From: Timaviella obliquedivisa GSE-PSE-MK23-08B
Lineage (GTDB): Bacteria > Cyanobacteriota > Cyanobacteriia > Elainellales > Elainellaceae
Assembly (NCBI GenBank): GCA_019358855.1
Contig: JAHHII010000002.1
Coordinates: 436,690 to 500,689, forward strand
Direction: 5' to 3'
Length of the DNA: 64,000 nt
This document shows, piece by piece, positions 1 to 9,756 of this stretch (within the stretch, counting starts at the first letter, position 1; every line of letters starts with the position of its first letter). Below the pieces are notes generated by a model. It was not told the origin of the DNA. It worked only from the letters and a program-made list of their open reading frames with translations, and did not search any database. A program made the translations under genes and the position numbers.

Positions 1-6
1 TGGCTC

Positions 7-1278
7 ATGGGTACAACTATTCAAGAATGGAACAGTAGTTCAGAGTCGATTGTAGGTAAACGCCCTCCACTCTGGCGTAGACAATTGTCTTCTGAAAAGA
101 TTCAAGAAATAGAAAAGTTCTTACGGGGACAGAGCCTTGATCCGAAGACTCTGGCGGAAGGCTGCTTGCTCCTGACAAAAGAGCAGGGTATCAATCCAGT
201 GTATAGCCAAGCAGATTGGATATATGAGATTGCTGTTATTGCAGATGGTGCTAAACCCCGACGACATTTAATCACTCCAAAACCGACTGGTCGATTAGCT
301 TCTGTCGATTGGATGAAAAAGTTTTTAGTCAATGAATTCCCGCAAGAATGGTCGTGTTGGATCGCACAAACATTAGGAGCACTCGGAGTTTTTGTCCCAG
401 AGATGATCCGTCCTCTTACGTTTCTATTTACCAACCCAAAATATACAGAAGCGGATCGGGATGAAGCGTTAATCTACTTGGCAATGCTTGATATTCCCCA
501 AGCAGCACCAGTTATAGTTCTGGCTGCTGATCTTATCTTGAGAAATAATAATTCCCAAGATGAGTATTATCCTGGGCGAGGGCTTTTAGGATTATTACTA
601 CTTGATGATATTAATATTCTCGCTGAACAGATGCTCAAAAACCCCCCGGATACTTATATGGTTCCCTATGCCTACGGACTCGCAGGTAGCCGTAATCTAC
701 AGGGTCGAGTTCTGTTGGAACAGATGAGAAACAATTCAAATGAGCGAACTCGCGCTGCAATAACAAACGCACTTAACCGACCCTGGATAATAGCTAATTC
801 AACAGAGGTAGCTTCTTCTCCTCAAGATCCTTCTCCTAAAACCTTTTTTGGTCAATTTACAGACAAAGCCATAAAAGTGGTTATCCTAGCTCAGGAAGAA
901 TCGCGACGTTTAAAGCATAATTTTGTAGGCTCTGAGCAGATTCTGCTAGGTTTAGTTGGAGAAGGCACAGGTATTGCTGCCGCAACGTTGAAATTGAACA
1001 AAGTCAATCTCAAAAATACACGAATTGAAGTTGAGAAGATAATTGGACGTGGATCTGATAATGTTGCAGCGGAAATCCCATTCACACCAAGAGCTAAGCG
1101 TCTACTGGAGCTATCGAAAATAGAAGCTGATCAACTTGGGCATAACTATGTTGGCACTGAACATTTACTCTTAGGGCTTATCAGAGGAGGTGACGGAGTT
1201 GCAGTGCAAGTCCTCAAAAAGCTAGGTGTGAATCTACAAAGACTAAGAAATTTAGTTTTACAGGCGATCGCTTCATAG
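7..1278 (+). CDS. Clp N-domain protein without AAA+ modules
   Basis: The C-terminal third (residues about 280-423) is a double Clp repeat very close to the N-domain of ClpC: the first repeat has [11 protein letters not shown] and [15 protein letters not shown], the second [12 protein letters not shown] and [13 protein letters not shown]. In ClpC this domain binds adaptors and substrates. No Walker motif or AAA+ module follows, so this is not an unfoldase. Residues 1-270 are an alpha-helical region I do not recognise. Inference: a ClpC-adaptor or stress-sensing protein borrowing the ClpC docking surface. It converges on two GTPase genes. The frame is open to base 1, so a start upstream of the window is possible, although the ATG at 7 is plausible. 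Confidence 0.8.
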   Translation: MGTTIQEWNSSSESIVGKRPPLWRRQLSSEKIQEIEKFLRGQSLDPKTLAEGCLLLTKEQGINPVYSQADWIYEIAVIADGAKPRRHLITPKPTGRLASVDWMKKFLVNEFPQEWSCWIAQTLGALGVFVPEMIRPLTFLFTNPKYTEADRDEALIYLAMLDIPQAAPVIVLAADLILRNNNSQDEYYPGRGLLGLLLLDDINILAEQMLKNPPDTYMVPYAYGLAGSRNLQGRVLLEQMRNNSNERTRAAITNALNRPWIIANSTEVASSPQDPSPKTFFGQFTDKAIKVVILAQEESRRLKHNFVGSEQILLGLVGEGTGIAAATLKLNKVNLKNTRIEVEKIIGRGSDNVAAEIPFTPRAKRLLELSKIEADQLGHNYVGTEHLLLGLIRGGDGVAVQVLKKLGVNLQRLRNLVLQAIAS

Positions 1279-1407
1279 CTCAAACAAGATTGCTATTAAC
1301 GGACTATTCCAAAACCCACATTCCATAGTTTCCAAGAATTCAATAAAAATCTTCGCAAGGCAATCGAATTAGTCCTTGCTACTGCTTGAAGTTGCTGATT
1401 GTTGCAA

Positions 1408-2589
1408 CTAGGTGTCCTTCTTTGCATCTTTATAACCTTCTTTGGCAGTCCTAAGAATGGTTTGAACAGACTGTTTATCCTTCATAATTTCATCAACTGC
1501 TGTTTTTAAATCTTCTTCGTTAACTTGCCCTGAGTTTTTCGTACTCAGCAATTTTGAGATTGCTTTCATGTAAATAATTCCTGATGCCAATGTAACTCCA
1601 TAAATAGTTGCACCCATTACAGCAGCACCCCCAACTGAACCGAGTCCAGGTACAAACTTGATTACACTCCCAACTACCATAGTTGCTACAGCAGCACCCC
1701 CCAGATTAGTCACAACGCCAGTCGCAAGACTTTTGATAAGATTTTCAGCAAATGGTAATTCAAGTTCCCTATTAATACGTACGTACATTGTCCAGATGTT
1801 AGCTGCTGCTGCTGCCATATCTGCACCAGGCACTGGGATAAAGGCACTTCCAACAGCAATTCCCGCGTGCAACTTGACAATCCCAGCTAATTTTCCTGGA
1901 AGACTTTCATCAGCTGTTCGATTCAATGCTTTCGCTACTTCAGCAGCTACTTGAAATAATTGACTCTGGTTATTCATAGATTTACTCTCCGTTTGTTTTT
2001 TCTGTGCAACCATCTCTAACTTGAAAGCATTCCCTACAGTTGTAGTTAGCTCTAGTAAATCATCAACCCCCCAAGCATCGATCGTAGTACCGTCAGGTAG
2101 TCCTAAGGATTTGGCTAGGACTGGAATTACCGGTACGTTTTCTGGTACGTTAGCTTGAATAAATTCAACATATTGCTCATAGTCACCATAAGACTGGGTA
2201 ACCGTTACAATGCAAGGAATAGCTAAATCCCTGCAAAGATTGACGAACGTTTGTTGCACCTTCTGCCATCTGGACGATTGGGCGCTTACGCAAAGCCAAA
2301 CACAGTGAAGCTTTTTGCTGATGTCTATATCTTTTGAACGCTCGTTTATAAATTGATTAACTGCTTCAACGGTCTCTTGGAAAGTCTCAATCTCAAAGCC
2401 TTTTGTATCAAAAAGCTGTAGCTGACTCCTAGGCACTTTGTACGAAAAGATTTCCTGTGTGACGGGATTACCAACGCCAGTCATTGATATATTGAAATTG
2501 AATACTGCATTAATTAAGGTACTTTTGCCTTCCCCAGTATTTCCAATAATAATCACATTAATGGTGTCATCCGTTGAGTTAAAGGTCAT
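1408..2589 (-). CDS. Membrane-associated dynamin/Era-like GTPase (downstream paralog)
   Basis: GTP-binding motifs lie in the first third: P-loop GNTGEGKST near residue 17, switch threonine region, and DTKG (G3). The G4 position reads TQSY instead of NKxD, so base specificity may be relaxed. The C-terminal half (about 215-390) has Ala/Gly-rich hydrophobic segments like the DUF697/YcjF class of GTPases, suggesting membrane insertion or oligomerisation. The ATG at 2589 overlaps the upstream stop (TGATG); a GTG one codon earlier is possible. It is about 35% alike by eye to the upstream gene with the same domain order, which indicates tandem duplication and translational coupling. Cellular role unknown. 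Confidence 0.8.
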   Translation of the reverse strand: MTFNSTDDTINVIIIGNTGEGKSTLINAVFNFNISMTGVGNPVTQEIFSYKVPRSQLQLFDTKGFEIETFQETVEAVNQFINERSKDIDISKKLHCVWLCVSAQSSRWQKVQQTFVNLCRDLAIPCIVTVTQSYGDYEQYVEFIQANVPENVPVIPVLAKSLGLPDGTTIDAWGVDDLLELTTTVGNAFKLEMVAQKKQTESKSMNNQSQLFQVAAEVAKALNRTADESLPGKLAGIVKLHAGIAVGSAFIPVPGADMAAAAANIWTMYVRINRELELPFAENLIKSLATGVVTNLGGAAVATMVVGSVIKFVPGLGSVGGAAVMGATIYGVTLASGIIYMKAISKLLSTKNSGQVNEEDLKTAVDEIMKDKQSVQTILRTAKEGYKDAKKDT

Positions 2590-3791
2590 CACTTTTGCCT
2601 TCTAATCGATTCTTCTATTAGTGTTGTTGCACCTGACACAATCTGATGTTGATGAGTTGACAGGGCTGATGAGATCGCGTCGATAATTGAACCTGCTGTC
2701 GGAGATGTACCCACTCGAACCATTTCACCCACGGTGGCAATATATGCGGTGCCAAATATTTTAACGACTGTTCCCGCAATAGTGCCGCCAACCAGTGTCG
2801 ATATGATCTGACCGACAAAAGGAATGAACTTCATCGTTTCAGTAAAAATTAACTTCCCTCCCACTGTCGCCATGACAATTCCCAGAGTGCCTTTTGCAAC
2901 AGCCATTTGCCCTTGTTTCCCAAGATTAATTCCTAGCGCCCTATTGATCTGATGAATCATGTTCATTTCAAGCGGAATTAACAATGCGGCATGACCACCC
3001 GGAACAAAAGCAGCAGGGAAAGATAGACTAACTGCTCCAAGTGCGGTCACATTGACCACTTTAGTCGCAGTTTCTAGTTTCCGGTTAAAATCAGCAACCT
3101 GGGAAAACTTCAGTGCCGATTGACACGCAGTAGGGATTAGATTGAGGGTTGCATCCAGTAGTTGAACCAACCCAAAAGGTGCTACACGGAGTTTGCCAAA
3201 ATACATTTCTTTCGCCAACGCTGGAATAATGCTATCCGCTTCAGGCAAAGAGTCACTAATAACTTTCAAGAAAGCCTTAGAGGAATCGTCTTTCAAGTAA
3301 GACTTTGTAATGACCACAATAACGGGGATCTGAAGTTCAGAGCAAAGGCGAACTAGGTCAATGTGTACCTGTTGTAACCGCCGTGATGTTGCTGCGATAC
3401 AAAGCCAGACTATGTGAATATGCTGCTTGCTGTCCTTCTGCTTTCGGCAAGATTCAATTAATTCCTTTACTGCACCAACCGTTCGCTCTGAATCTAGAAC
3501 TTCAAAGCCTTCGGTATCAAATAGAGTAAGAGGCTTGTCTCGATATTCATAACACTGAATTCCTTTCGTTACAGGAAAGCCAGTACCTGTCGCTGCTAGT
3601 TCAACGCCGAGCATCGCATTAGCTAAGGTGCTTTTACCATCTCCGCTGTTTCCTGCAAGCAGAATATTAACAGGAGAATCGAAACCCAGAGCCTCATTGT
3701 TTACAAGATTGTCAACTTCATGAAGTTCTTCGCTATCTAGCGTGAGATCGGGTGGTACTGCCCAAGGATCGTTTTGGTCTTCACTTCCCAT
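2589..3791 (-). CDS. Membrane-associated dynamin/Era-like GTPase (upstream paralog)
   Basis: Visible motifs are the P-loop GNSGDGKST (about residue 46), DTEG as G3, and ITKS as G4, a more canonical G4 than in the downstream paralog. After the G domain come several hydrophobic glycine-rich stretches (about 250-365) like those of DUF697-type GTPases. A conserved sequence EVLDSERTVGAVKELI matches the equivalent region of its neighbour. First gene of a two-gene operon whose coding regions overlap by one base. Candidates for its role are membrane remodelling, stress response or defence; nothing in the sequence decides. No transmembrane signal peptide at the N terminus. Confidence 0.8.
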   Translation of the reverse strand: MGSEDQNDPWAVPPDLTLDSEELHEVDNLVNNEALGFDSPVNILLAGNSGDGKSTLANAMLGVELAATGTGFPVTKGIQCYEYRDKPLTLFDTEGFEVLDSERTVGAVKELIESCRKQKDSKQHIHIVWLCIAATSRRLQQVHIDLVRLCSELQIPVIVVITKSYLKDDSSKAFLKVISDSLPEADSIIPALAKEMYFGKLRVAPFGLVQLLDATLNLIPTACQSALKFSQVADFNRKLETATKVVNVTALGAVSLSFPAAFVPGGHAALLIPLEMNMIHQINRALGINLGKQGQMAVAKGTLGIVMATVGGKLIFTETMKFIPFVGQIISTLVGGTIAGTVVKIFGTAYIATVGEMVRVGTSPTAGSIIDAISSALSTHQHQIVSGATTLIEESIRRQK

Positions 3792-4011
3792 TAGTTATCT
3801 CTTAACCAACTAATTGAATCGTTCCAACGATCATAAACGAGTTTTTTTCCTGTCAAGATATGCTCTGAATTGCCACAGCCCTCACCGAGCGATCGAAGGC
3901 TAACGTTGCTGCTCAGTGGCTGTCAGTAATTTCAGTAATTTTTGCATCCACACCAGAAACTTGATTCAGTCCGCTGTAACAGCGTTGTTGTGCTGCCGCA
4001 ACTGCTCCTGC

Positions 4012-4284
4012 TCAGTACACCTCGTCATGGCTACCAATATCTACAAGCACAGCTTTTTCATTTTCCGTGAAGTAAAACAATACTCTCTCATCATAAGCGA
4101 CGCTAAAGCTCCAAAATTCCTTGAGCTTGCCCGACAGTTTATGCGTTTTCAAGCTTGGATCAAATGGATCTACAGTGAACTGTTCCAACTTTTGCCAAAA
4201 CCTTGCTTCTGAATCTACATTGCCTTTGAAACGTTTTCTGAACGCACGTTTGAACGACGAGCTGAAACTGACTTCCACAATCAT
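4012..4284 (-). CDS. RelE/YafQ-type mRNA interferase toxin
   Basis: A 90-residue protein with the RelE-superfamily pattern: an N-terminal FxxxFKRAFRKRF helix, LSGKLKEFWSFSVAYDERVLFYF in the middle (the usual basic/aromatic core, described here in part), and VLVDIGSHDEVY at the end. Toxins of this family cleave mRNA on the ribosome. The start ATG overlaps the antitoxin stop by four bases (ATGA), the usual coupling of these pairs. It is the second gene, so the order is antitoxin-toxin. No truncation is visible and it is of normal family length. Confidence 0.88.
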   Translation of the reverse strand: MIVEVSFSSSFKRAFRKRFKGNVDSEARFWQKLEQFTVDPFDPSLKTHKLSGKLKEFWSFSVAYDERVLFYFTENEKAVLVDIGSHDEVY

Positions 4285-4517
4285 TCCTTTATCAATTGTT
4301 TTAATTCATTGATATTGGAGGAAAACTTCAGTTCACCTTCCTGCTGTTCAACTTGGGCTGCCTTGAAGTTAGTATATATCTCGTCACGGCGCTCCTCGCG
4401 GAGGTATTGTTGCAATAACAGTTGAATCTCACGCTTTTCATCTGTAGAAAGACTTTTGACCACCTCGACCACATCACTAAAAGTCATCAGTTTCAAAACC
4501 CCATCGTGCTGATTCAC
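4281..4517 (-). CDS. Antitoxin of the RelE-type pair
   Basis: A small acidic/basic 78-residue protein directly upstream of and overlapping the RelE-type toxin. It has an N-terminal helix (FSDVVEVVKSLSTDEKREIQ) followed by a charged stretch and a C-terminal tail likely to wrap the toxin. The N-terminal half resembles small cyanobacterial antitoxins that start with a VxxLSxxEKxEL helix. DNA-binding autoregulation is inferred from the family only. The assignment as antitoxin rests mainly on position and overlap. Confidence 0.78.
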   Translation of the reverse strand: MNQHDGVLKLMTFSDVVEVVKSLSTDEKREIQLLLQQYLREERRDEIYTNFKAAQVEQQEGELKFSSNINELKQLIKE

Positions 4518-4991
4518 TCAATCTAACACGCTGCTTGGCTCTTGAGGTTACAAGCTATACCCCGTTTCACTTTAGGCTGTTTCTAGATTTCTGAACGCCT
4601 GCTGGGATAGAACTAAAGCCCAGATTTTGGTACGCTGGGCATTTTTATCCTACGAGATAGGCTTCAAATTATGTCCCAACTGAGAATTCAGGAAGCACAA
4701 CTATTGGTTTAGCGATTCTAATCTAGCTACTCATGATGGACTCAGTTATTGACCGAGCACCTCGCTCAATTGTCTTAAATTAAGCCCACCTAATGAATCT
4801 CCTTAAACAGTTCTCTTGAGAAGCAAAGCGAAACGCACTGCTGCTAAAGTTTGAAGTAGTGCGCTTTTCTCTAAACTCCTACAGAACTTTATCAAGGACT
4901 GAGAATTGCTATAGACAACGCCATAGACAGGCTTTGCTCAATCAGATTTTCTTAATCTTAATCAGATTTGAATGGTTTGAGGTGCCCATCA
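4518..4991. other. Intergenic, 474 bp, no gene seen
   Basis: No credible reading frame or RNA gene. An imperfect hairpin (CGCACT at 4834-4839 with AGTGCG at 4858-4863, flanked by A- and T-rich arms) could be a weak terminator for the minus-strand sugar nucleotidyltransferase gene that ends at 4992. The upstream end must hold the promoter of the toxin-antitoxin operon. Confidence 0.4.
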
Positions 4992-6158
4992 TTATTTACC
5001 GTTAATGTTGAGTAGCTCAGCGATCGCCCGATGCTCGTCGGGCAAGCTGGCAGGCATATCATGCCGCGTGTCGGTAATTAACCAGTCTAGCGCTGCTGCC
5101 TGAACATCGATCGCCACACCCGTCTTATCGACACAGTACCGACCAAACACTAGCTTATCCACCAACCGTACGCCTTCACCTAAGCGAGAGTATTGAAAGA
5201 TAACGCTATTATCAACCGTTGCATTGCGGCAAATATGACAATTCGGTCCAACCATGGCAGGGCCAATAATGGTTGCTCCATCCTCAATTTGGGTCATACC
5301 GCCAATGTAAACGGGGCCCTCCACATGAACCTTGTCCCAATTGACTGCAACATTGAGTCCAGTATAAATTCCGGGAGCCACTTCATGCCCTGGGATCTGG
5401 ACATTCTTCACCTTGCCTCTTAGCACATCCCGGATTGCCTGCCAATAATCAGGCACCTTACCAATGTCTACCCACTCAAAGTCCATGGATATTCCATAAA
5501 ACGGAGCACCCTTCTCAACCAATTGAGGAAATAACTCACCGCCAATATCAAACGCTACGCCCGAAGGAATGTAGTCAAAAATTTCAGGTTCAAAAATGTA
5601 AATCCCAGTGTTGATGTCAGTGCTGAGAGCGTCTTCTACAGCAGGCTTTTCTTGAAAGGCTTTGATTCTTCCCGTTTCGTCGGTGACCACAACCCCGTAG
5701 CTGGAAACTTCTTCTTGAGGTACAGTTTTCATGACGACTGTGGCGATCGCCCCCTTCTCACGGTGCTGACGAACAGCTTCGGTCAAATTTAAATCAATTA
5801 AGGCATCGCCGCAAAGTACCACAAACGTATCATCAAAAAATGGTGAAAAGTCCTGAATCCGCCGCATTCCGCCCGCCGAACCAACAGCTTCACCGACCAG
5901 TTCGCCATCAACGATGCGCCCTTCAAAGGAATAGGCAATTTGTACGCCAAAGCGCTGACCATCACAAAAATAGCTCTCAATTTCGTTGGCGAGGTGGCTT
6001 ACATTCACCATAATCTCATCGAAATTGTGCTGCCTGAGCAGTTCGACCAAGAATTCCATTACAGGCTTCTGCAAGATGGGAATCATAGGTTTGGGAATAG
6101 TATAGGTAATAGGACGAACGCGCGTACCTTTACCAGCGGCCAGAATCATGGCTTTCAT
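4992..6158 (-). CDS. Sugar-1-phosphate nucleotidyltransferase (NDP-sugar synthase) with left-handed beta-helix
   Basis: The N terminus carries the nucleotidyltransferase signature LAAGKGTRVRP followed by PKPMIPI (residues 7-30), which binds NTP and the sugar phosphate. The catalytic core runs to about residue 240. Residues about 255-350 contain hexapeptide-like repeats (GPVYIGGMTQIEDGATIIGP, partly given), giving a C-terminal beta-helix, and a 40-residue tail follows. Length (388) fits cyanobacterial mannose-1-phosphate guanylyltransferase/glucose-1-phosphate nucleotidyltransferase homologues. The exact NTP and sugar cannot be told from sequence. It supplies activated sugar for polysaccharide or glycolipid synthesis. 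Monocistronic by spacing. Confidence 0.85.
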   Translation of the reverse strand: MKAMILAAGKGTRVRPITYTIPKPMIPILQKPVMEFLVELLRQHNFDEIMVNVSHLANEIESYFCDGQRFGVQIAYSFEGRIVDGELVGEAVGSAGGMRRIQDFSPFFDDTFVVLCGDALIDLNLTEAVRQHREKGAIATVVMKTVPQEEVSSYGVVVTDETGRIKAFQEKPAVEDALSTDINTGIYIFEPEIFDYIPSGVAFDIGGELFPQLVEKGAPFYGISMDFEWVDIGKVPDYWQAIRDVLRGKVKNVQIPGHEVAPGIYTGLNVAVNWDKVHVEGPVYIGGMTQIEDGATIIGPAMVGPNCHICRNATVDNSVIFQYSRLGEGVRLVDKLVFGRYCVDKTGVAIDVQAAALDWLITDTRHDMPASLPDEHRAIAELLNINGK

Positions 6159-6513
6159 AAGTTTCCTAACCTTTCCCTTGATACATCTATATAAGCTAAA
6201 ACCAGCAATTTGACGGATTGAAATGCTAACAGACTTTGCTCTAGCGTTTCACAATACTTAAAAAATGCCAAAGGCAATGGAACAATTTTGCAGAGTTTGT
6301 TAGCAAAACGCAAGCAATAGTGGGCGATCGCCACTTAAAAAACGAAGTAGACACTCAATAATATGCCTACTGGGATACTATCGCCAAGCTTTACCCCTGA
6401 CCTTTACAGCGCTTTTTTAATTCTCTGACTCTTCCCTTTAAGATCCTGAGCAGGTGAGAGTGACAGCTTAGTGGATAGCCTTTGCCCAAAGTCAATGGTT
6501 TCCTCAGCGTTCG
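6159..6513. other. Intergenic, 355 bp, no gene seen
   Basis: Contains one HIP1-like site (GGCGATCGCC near 6325) and AT-rich sequence. No coding or RNA gene is supported. It should contain the promoter of the minus-strand nucleotidyltransferase and the 3' end of scpA. Confidence 0.4.
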
Positions 6514-7428
6514 TTAGTCAGAAAGGACAAAAGCTGCTGATTGAATAGACTCAACAGAAGCGGAGTGATCGACCAAACTTCGCACTTTAAGGTCTTGATA
6601 AAACTCTTCCTGCGCTAGCTCTACCTTAGACTGAGCAGATAGGAATAGCAACGCCCAAAATACGCCAACCCGATCGTGGGTAGAGGCGTGAGAAGCCGGT
6701 TGCGGAGAGGTAGCAGTTTGAGAACTAGAAACTTGAGAACTAGAAACAGGTTGTGGCTGAGCCGGATGTCCTTCGACTTCTTCATACTGAGGAGAACCTA
6801 CCCATAGATTTAAAAGGAGGTCGAAGTCACACCATTGGTCTTCGAGGTGGATGGCTTGCCAGTTTTTGTCCAGGAACTTGGCAAGGGCTGCCGCGACCTC
6901 TGAAAGGTTTTCTTGGTGGGCAAGTTGGGCGATCGCGCGAATGGCTTGGCTGCGCGACTGAGGACGAGGACGACGAATGCTGGCTCGCTGCGGTTTAGGG
7001 TCAGCCACTGCCGCAGCCATTAAATTCAACTGGGCAATCAATTCTTGCAGCGTTACCCGCCGATTAGGTGCAGGTGGAGCAGTCGCTCGCCGTCGAATGC
7101 GTCGCTCTAGATGCAACGGCAAAGGGGCAATGAAGTCCTCGGCTTCTAACGATTCCTCAGGTTCTTCCTCAATTTCGCTGCGGGCTAAGGTGTCAGCTTT
7201 GAGCAACAGCAGGATAGAGGTGTACAAGAATGCCTGCCCCGACTGCAATAAATCTGCCTCATAGGGGGCACGTCCAGCCTCAGAGGATGACACTTCTAGA
7301 GTCGGTTGCAGCTTACTTAAGAAGCGATCGATGACCTCGACCACCTGAACATCCCAGGGGTCTATTTCTCCTCGCTCGGCAAGGTCAATCAGAAGAGCGA
7401 TCGCATTTTGGGCTAAAGAAAGCGTCAT
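6514..7428 (-). CDS. scpA: Segregation and condensation protein A
   Basis: ScpA is the kleisin that bridges SMC heads with ScpB in chromosome condensation. The N terminus shows the kleisin SMC-neck binding pattern: ALLIDLAERGEIDPWDVQVVEVIDRF, seen in residues 11-36 (quoted only in part as GEIDPWDV), then a helix bearing QAFLYTSILLLLKA. A basic linker with RRIRRRA follows, and the C-terminal region (about 245-300) ends in a winged-helix-like segment. The 304 residues are longer than in Bacillus, with a Q/S/P-rich insertion around 225-250, typical for cyanobacteria. scpB is not nearby. A 61-residue conserved unknown gene lies just upstream on the same strand. Confidence 0.88.
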   Translation of the reverse strand: MTLSLAQNAIALLIDLAERGEIDPWDVQVVEVIDRFLSKLQPTLEVSSSEAGRAPYEADLLQSGQAFLYTSILLLLKADTLARSEIEEEPEESLEAEDFIAPLPLHLERRIRRRATAPPAPNRRVTLQELIAQLNLMAAAVADPKPQRASIRRPRPQSRSQAIRAIAQLAHQENLSEVAAALAKFLDKNWQAIHLEDQWCDFDLLLNLWVGSPQYEEVEGHPAQPQPVSSSQVSSSQTATSPQPASHASTHDRVGVFWALLFLSAQSKVELAQEEFYQDLKVRSLVDHSASVESIQSAAFVLSD

Positions 7429-7534
7429 GAGCAGCAGCAGAAGTTAACTGATACTAGCGCGAACCCATCCAACTGATACCTGTAAGCCCAGAATTACTGG
7501 AAAACCCGTAAAGATTTAGACAGCAACGAGAGTC

Positions 7535-7720
7535 CTACAGCCGATGAACCATTGCTTGCAGGCGCTCTAACGGATATTCTGCCATAAACGCTTCCCAAGG
7601 TCGGGATTGACCTCCCGCATTGTATACATACAACGTCCCAGAGATCGTTCGGCTAGAAGTGATTAAATCCAGGGCTCGTGCCAGGTTCATACATTGCGTT
7701 AGTTCGTTGGGAGTGATCAT
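7535..7720 (-). CDS. Small conserved-looking protein of unknown function
   Basis: A 61-residue frame, ATG start, with balanced composition and no low complexity (TPNELTQCMNLARALDLI, WEAFMAEYPLERLQAMV). It sits 106 bp upstream of scpA on the same strand. I do not recognise a domain. The helix-rich N terminus followed by a short beta hairpin (SGTLYVYN) looks like a real folded protein, but an unexpressed frame cannot be excluded. Confidence 0.5.
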   Translation of the reverse strand: MITPNELTQCMNLARALDLITSSRTISGTLYVYNAGGQSRPWEAFMAEYPLERLQAMVHRL

Positions 7721-7914
7721 TGTTGAGGGGAATGCATGGTAAAGTGGTTCTAAGTCAAACAGACGTAAGCCTCAATCTTATTGCGAAGAGCCTCTTGTAG
7801 AACAGATTGAAGCAGACTAAGCACCCTTAACTTTAACGTAACCAAATCCTGGCATGTTTGTCACCTGTACCGTCTGAACCAGTCATAACAGCAACACTTC
7901 TTAAAGAAACGCTC

Positions 7915-8754
7915 TTAGTTCTTCACGCCTGTCGTCGCAATTCCTTGAATAAACTGGCGCTGACTAAGCAAAAACAAAAGCACCATCGGCAGAGTTGTAA
8001 TAACTACCGCAGCCATCAGCATTGACCAATCATTGGTAAACTGCTCCTGAAATTCTGCCAGCGCCAATTGCACCGTGCGGAGTTCTGGGCGGGTTGTAAA
8101 AACGAGAGGCTTAAACAGGTCGTTCCATTCCCCGATAAACGTAAATAGGAAAAGGGTGAGAAGAGCGGGACGAGCCAGGGGCAGCATAATTTCCCAGAGA
8201 ATCTGCCAGCGTGTGGCTCCATCCAATGCTGCGGCTTCTTCTAGCTCTACCGGAATAGTCTGAAAATACTGCTGTAGTAAAAAAATTCCAAACGCGTTCG
8301 CTGCGGTCGGTAAGATCAATGCCCCGTAGGTATTAATCAGATGCCCCCACTTCAGCACCAAGAATATGGGAACGACCAAAATCTGAAATGGAATAATCAG
8401 CGTGGCTAATAAAATCAGCAGAACGCTCTGCCGTCCCCAGAACTTAAATCGGGCGAGGGCATAGCCAGCCAGTGCAGAAGTGAGAATTTGGCAAGCCGTT
8501 ACGGCTAACGCTACAACTGTGGAGTTAGCAAATGCTAGTAAAAATTTTCCTCGCTGCCAAGCCGCCTGATAACTTGCCCAAGTCCAGCCAGACCCGTTTT
8601 CAGCAGGAGTCAGAGAAGTTACCAAGACGATCGCCAACGGCAGCAGCACTAGAATTGCGCCCAGTAGCAATAGGAACAGACTAAACCAGGAGAAGAGGGA
8701 ATTGAGGCGCTCTTGCCGATTATGCCAGACTTTTTCTGGAGAGTTGAGGGTCAT
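7915..8754 (-). CDS. Carbohydrate ABC transporter permease, MalG type
   Basis: Six hydrophobic segments with the binding-protein-dependent permease EAA loop, EAAALDGATRWQILWEIMLP (about residues 190-209), that contacts the ATPase. The order and the C-terminal end (FLLSQRQFIQGIATTGVKN, family-typical FVxGLTxGAVKG) place it with MalG/GgtD-like inner-membrane permeases for sugars or glucosylglycerol-type solutes. The gene stands alone: no binding protein, MalF partner or ATPase is adjacent, so its partners must be elsewhere. 279 residues is normal length. Confidence 0.88.
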   Translation of the reverse strand: MTLNSPEKVWHNRQERLNSLFSWFSLFLLLLGAILVLLPLAIVLVTSLTPAENGSGWTWASYQAAWQRGKFLLAFANSTVVALAVTACQILTSALAGYALARFKFWGRQSVLLILLATLIIPFQILVVPIFLVLKWGHLINTYGALILPTAANAFGIFLLQQYFQTIPVELEEAAALDGATRWQILWEIMLPLARPALLTLFLFTFIGEWNDLFKPLVFTTRPELRTVQLALAEFQEQFTNDWSMLMAAVVITTLPMVLLFLLSQRQFIQGIATTGVKN

Positions 8755-8946
8755 AGACGGCTATGCTCTGAGCTATTGGGCTGATTACTTATGGAACAAA
8801 TCAAAGTCTAAGCCGATTCTTATGGGTACTAACTTGTAAAGAAGCCTTTGAAACCGTTAGGGTGTAGTAGAGGAAGAGTGGAGTACAATGCCCCGAGCTT
8901 CATCACATTATTTTTAGACCGACAAAAATCGGCACACTTTTAAACT

Positions 8947-8951
8947 AGGAG
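8947..8951 (+). promoter_or_regulatory. Shine-Dalgarno that questions the ado start
   Basis: AGGAG abuts the ATG at 8952 with no spacer, which is not workable, but lies 12 bases before the ATG at 8964. That makes the second ATG the better start, in agreement with family length. Confidence 0.55.
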
Positions 8952-8963
8952 ATGACTGAATTT

Positions 8964-9659
8964 ATGCAGCAGCTTGAAATCGGCTCAGATATTGATTTTC
9001 AAAGCGAACGTTATAAAGACGCTTACAGCCGGATTAACGCAATTGTAATTGAGGGTGAGCAAGAAGCTCATGAAAACTATCAAAAACTTGCTGAGCTAAT
9101 CCCTGGTACTCAGGATGAGCTGCTAAATTTGTCTAAGATGGAAAGCCGACACAAGAAAGGATTTCAGGCTTGTGCCAAAAATCTAAAGGTGACTCCAGAT
9201 ATGGACTTTGGGCACGAGTTCTTTTTGACTTTACACCAAAACTTTCAGGATGCCGCTGCCGAGAACCGTATTGTTACCTGTTTGTTGATTCAGTCTTTAA
9301 TCATTGAATGTTTTGCAATTTCTGCTTACAACATCTACATTCCCGTGGCAGATGATTTTGCTCGCAAAATTACTGAAGGGGTTGTGAAGGAAGAGTATAT
9401 GCACCTCAATTTTGGTGAGGAGTGGTTGAAGGCTAATTTCGAGGCATCTAAGGAAGAACTAGAAGAAGCCAATCGCCAAAACCTGCCCATTGTCTGGAAG
9501 ATGCTCAATGAAGTTGCCGCTGATGCACAGGTTTTGGGCATGGAGAAAGAGGCGTTGATTGAAGACTTTATGATTAGCTATGGCGAGGCATTAAGTAATA
9601 TCGGTTTCAACATGCGTGACATTATCCGGATGTCTGCTTATGGGTTGACAGGCGTATAG
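8964..9659 (+). CDS. ado: Aldehyde-deformylating oxygenase
   Basis: Ferritin-like di-iron enzyme that converts fatty aldehydes to alkanes/alkenes plus formate. The sequence is strikingly close to known cyanobacterial [46 protein letters not shown], and [13 protein letters not shown] provide the Glu/His iron ligands (ExxH and EYxH helices). From the ATG at 8964 the protein is 231 residues, exactly the usual length, and begins MQQLE like homologues (MPQLE). An ATG at 8952 would add four residues. The acyl-ACP reductase gene (aar) that normally follows is not here; a strong terminator comes next. Confidence 0.95.
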   Translation: MQQLEIGSDIDFQSERYKDAYSRINAIVIEGEQEAHENYQKLAELIPGTQDELLNLSKMESRHKKGFQACAKNLKVTPDMDFGHEFFLTLHQNFQDAAAENRIVTCLLIQSLIIECFAISAYNIYIPVADDFARKITEGVVKEEYMHLNFGEEWLKANFEASKEELEEANRQNLPIVWKMLNEVAADAQVLGMEKEALIEDFMISYGEALSNIGFNMRDIIRMSAYGLTGV

Positions 9660-9689
9660 GCTAAGTCTTCTCAAGGCTTAAGCATTAAC

Positions 9690-9737
9690 GCTATAGAAGA
9701 CGGTCAACATAATGCCGACCGTCTTCTATAGCTTTTT
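9690..9737 (+). terminator. Strong intrinsic terminator after ado
   Basis: A perfect 16-bp inverted repeat, GCTATAGAAGACGGTC (9690-9705) and its complement (9717-9732), with an 11-base loop, followed immediately by TTTTT. This is a clear Rho-independent terminator 30 bases past the ado stop; it also separates ado from the convergent PAM68-like gene. Confidence 0.9.
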
Positions 9738-9756
9738 GGATTAATTTTTTGAAATA

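Noticed and set aside
3916-4312. Plus-strand frames opposite the RelE-type toxin
   Set aside because: They are antisense to a recognisable toxin-antitoxin pair and have no family-like features.
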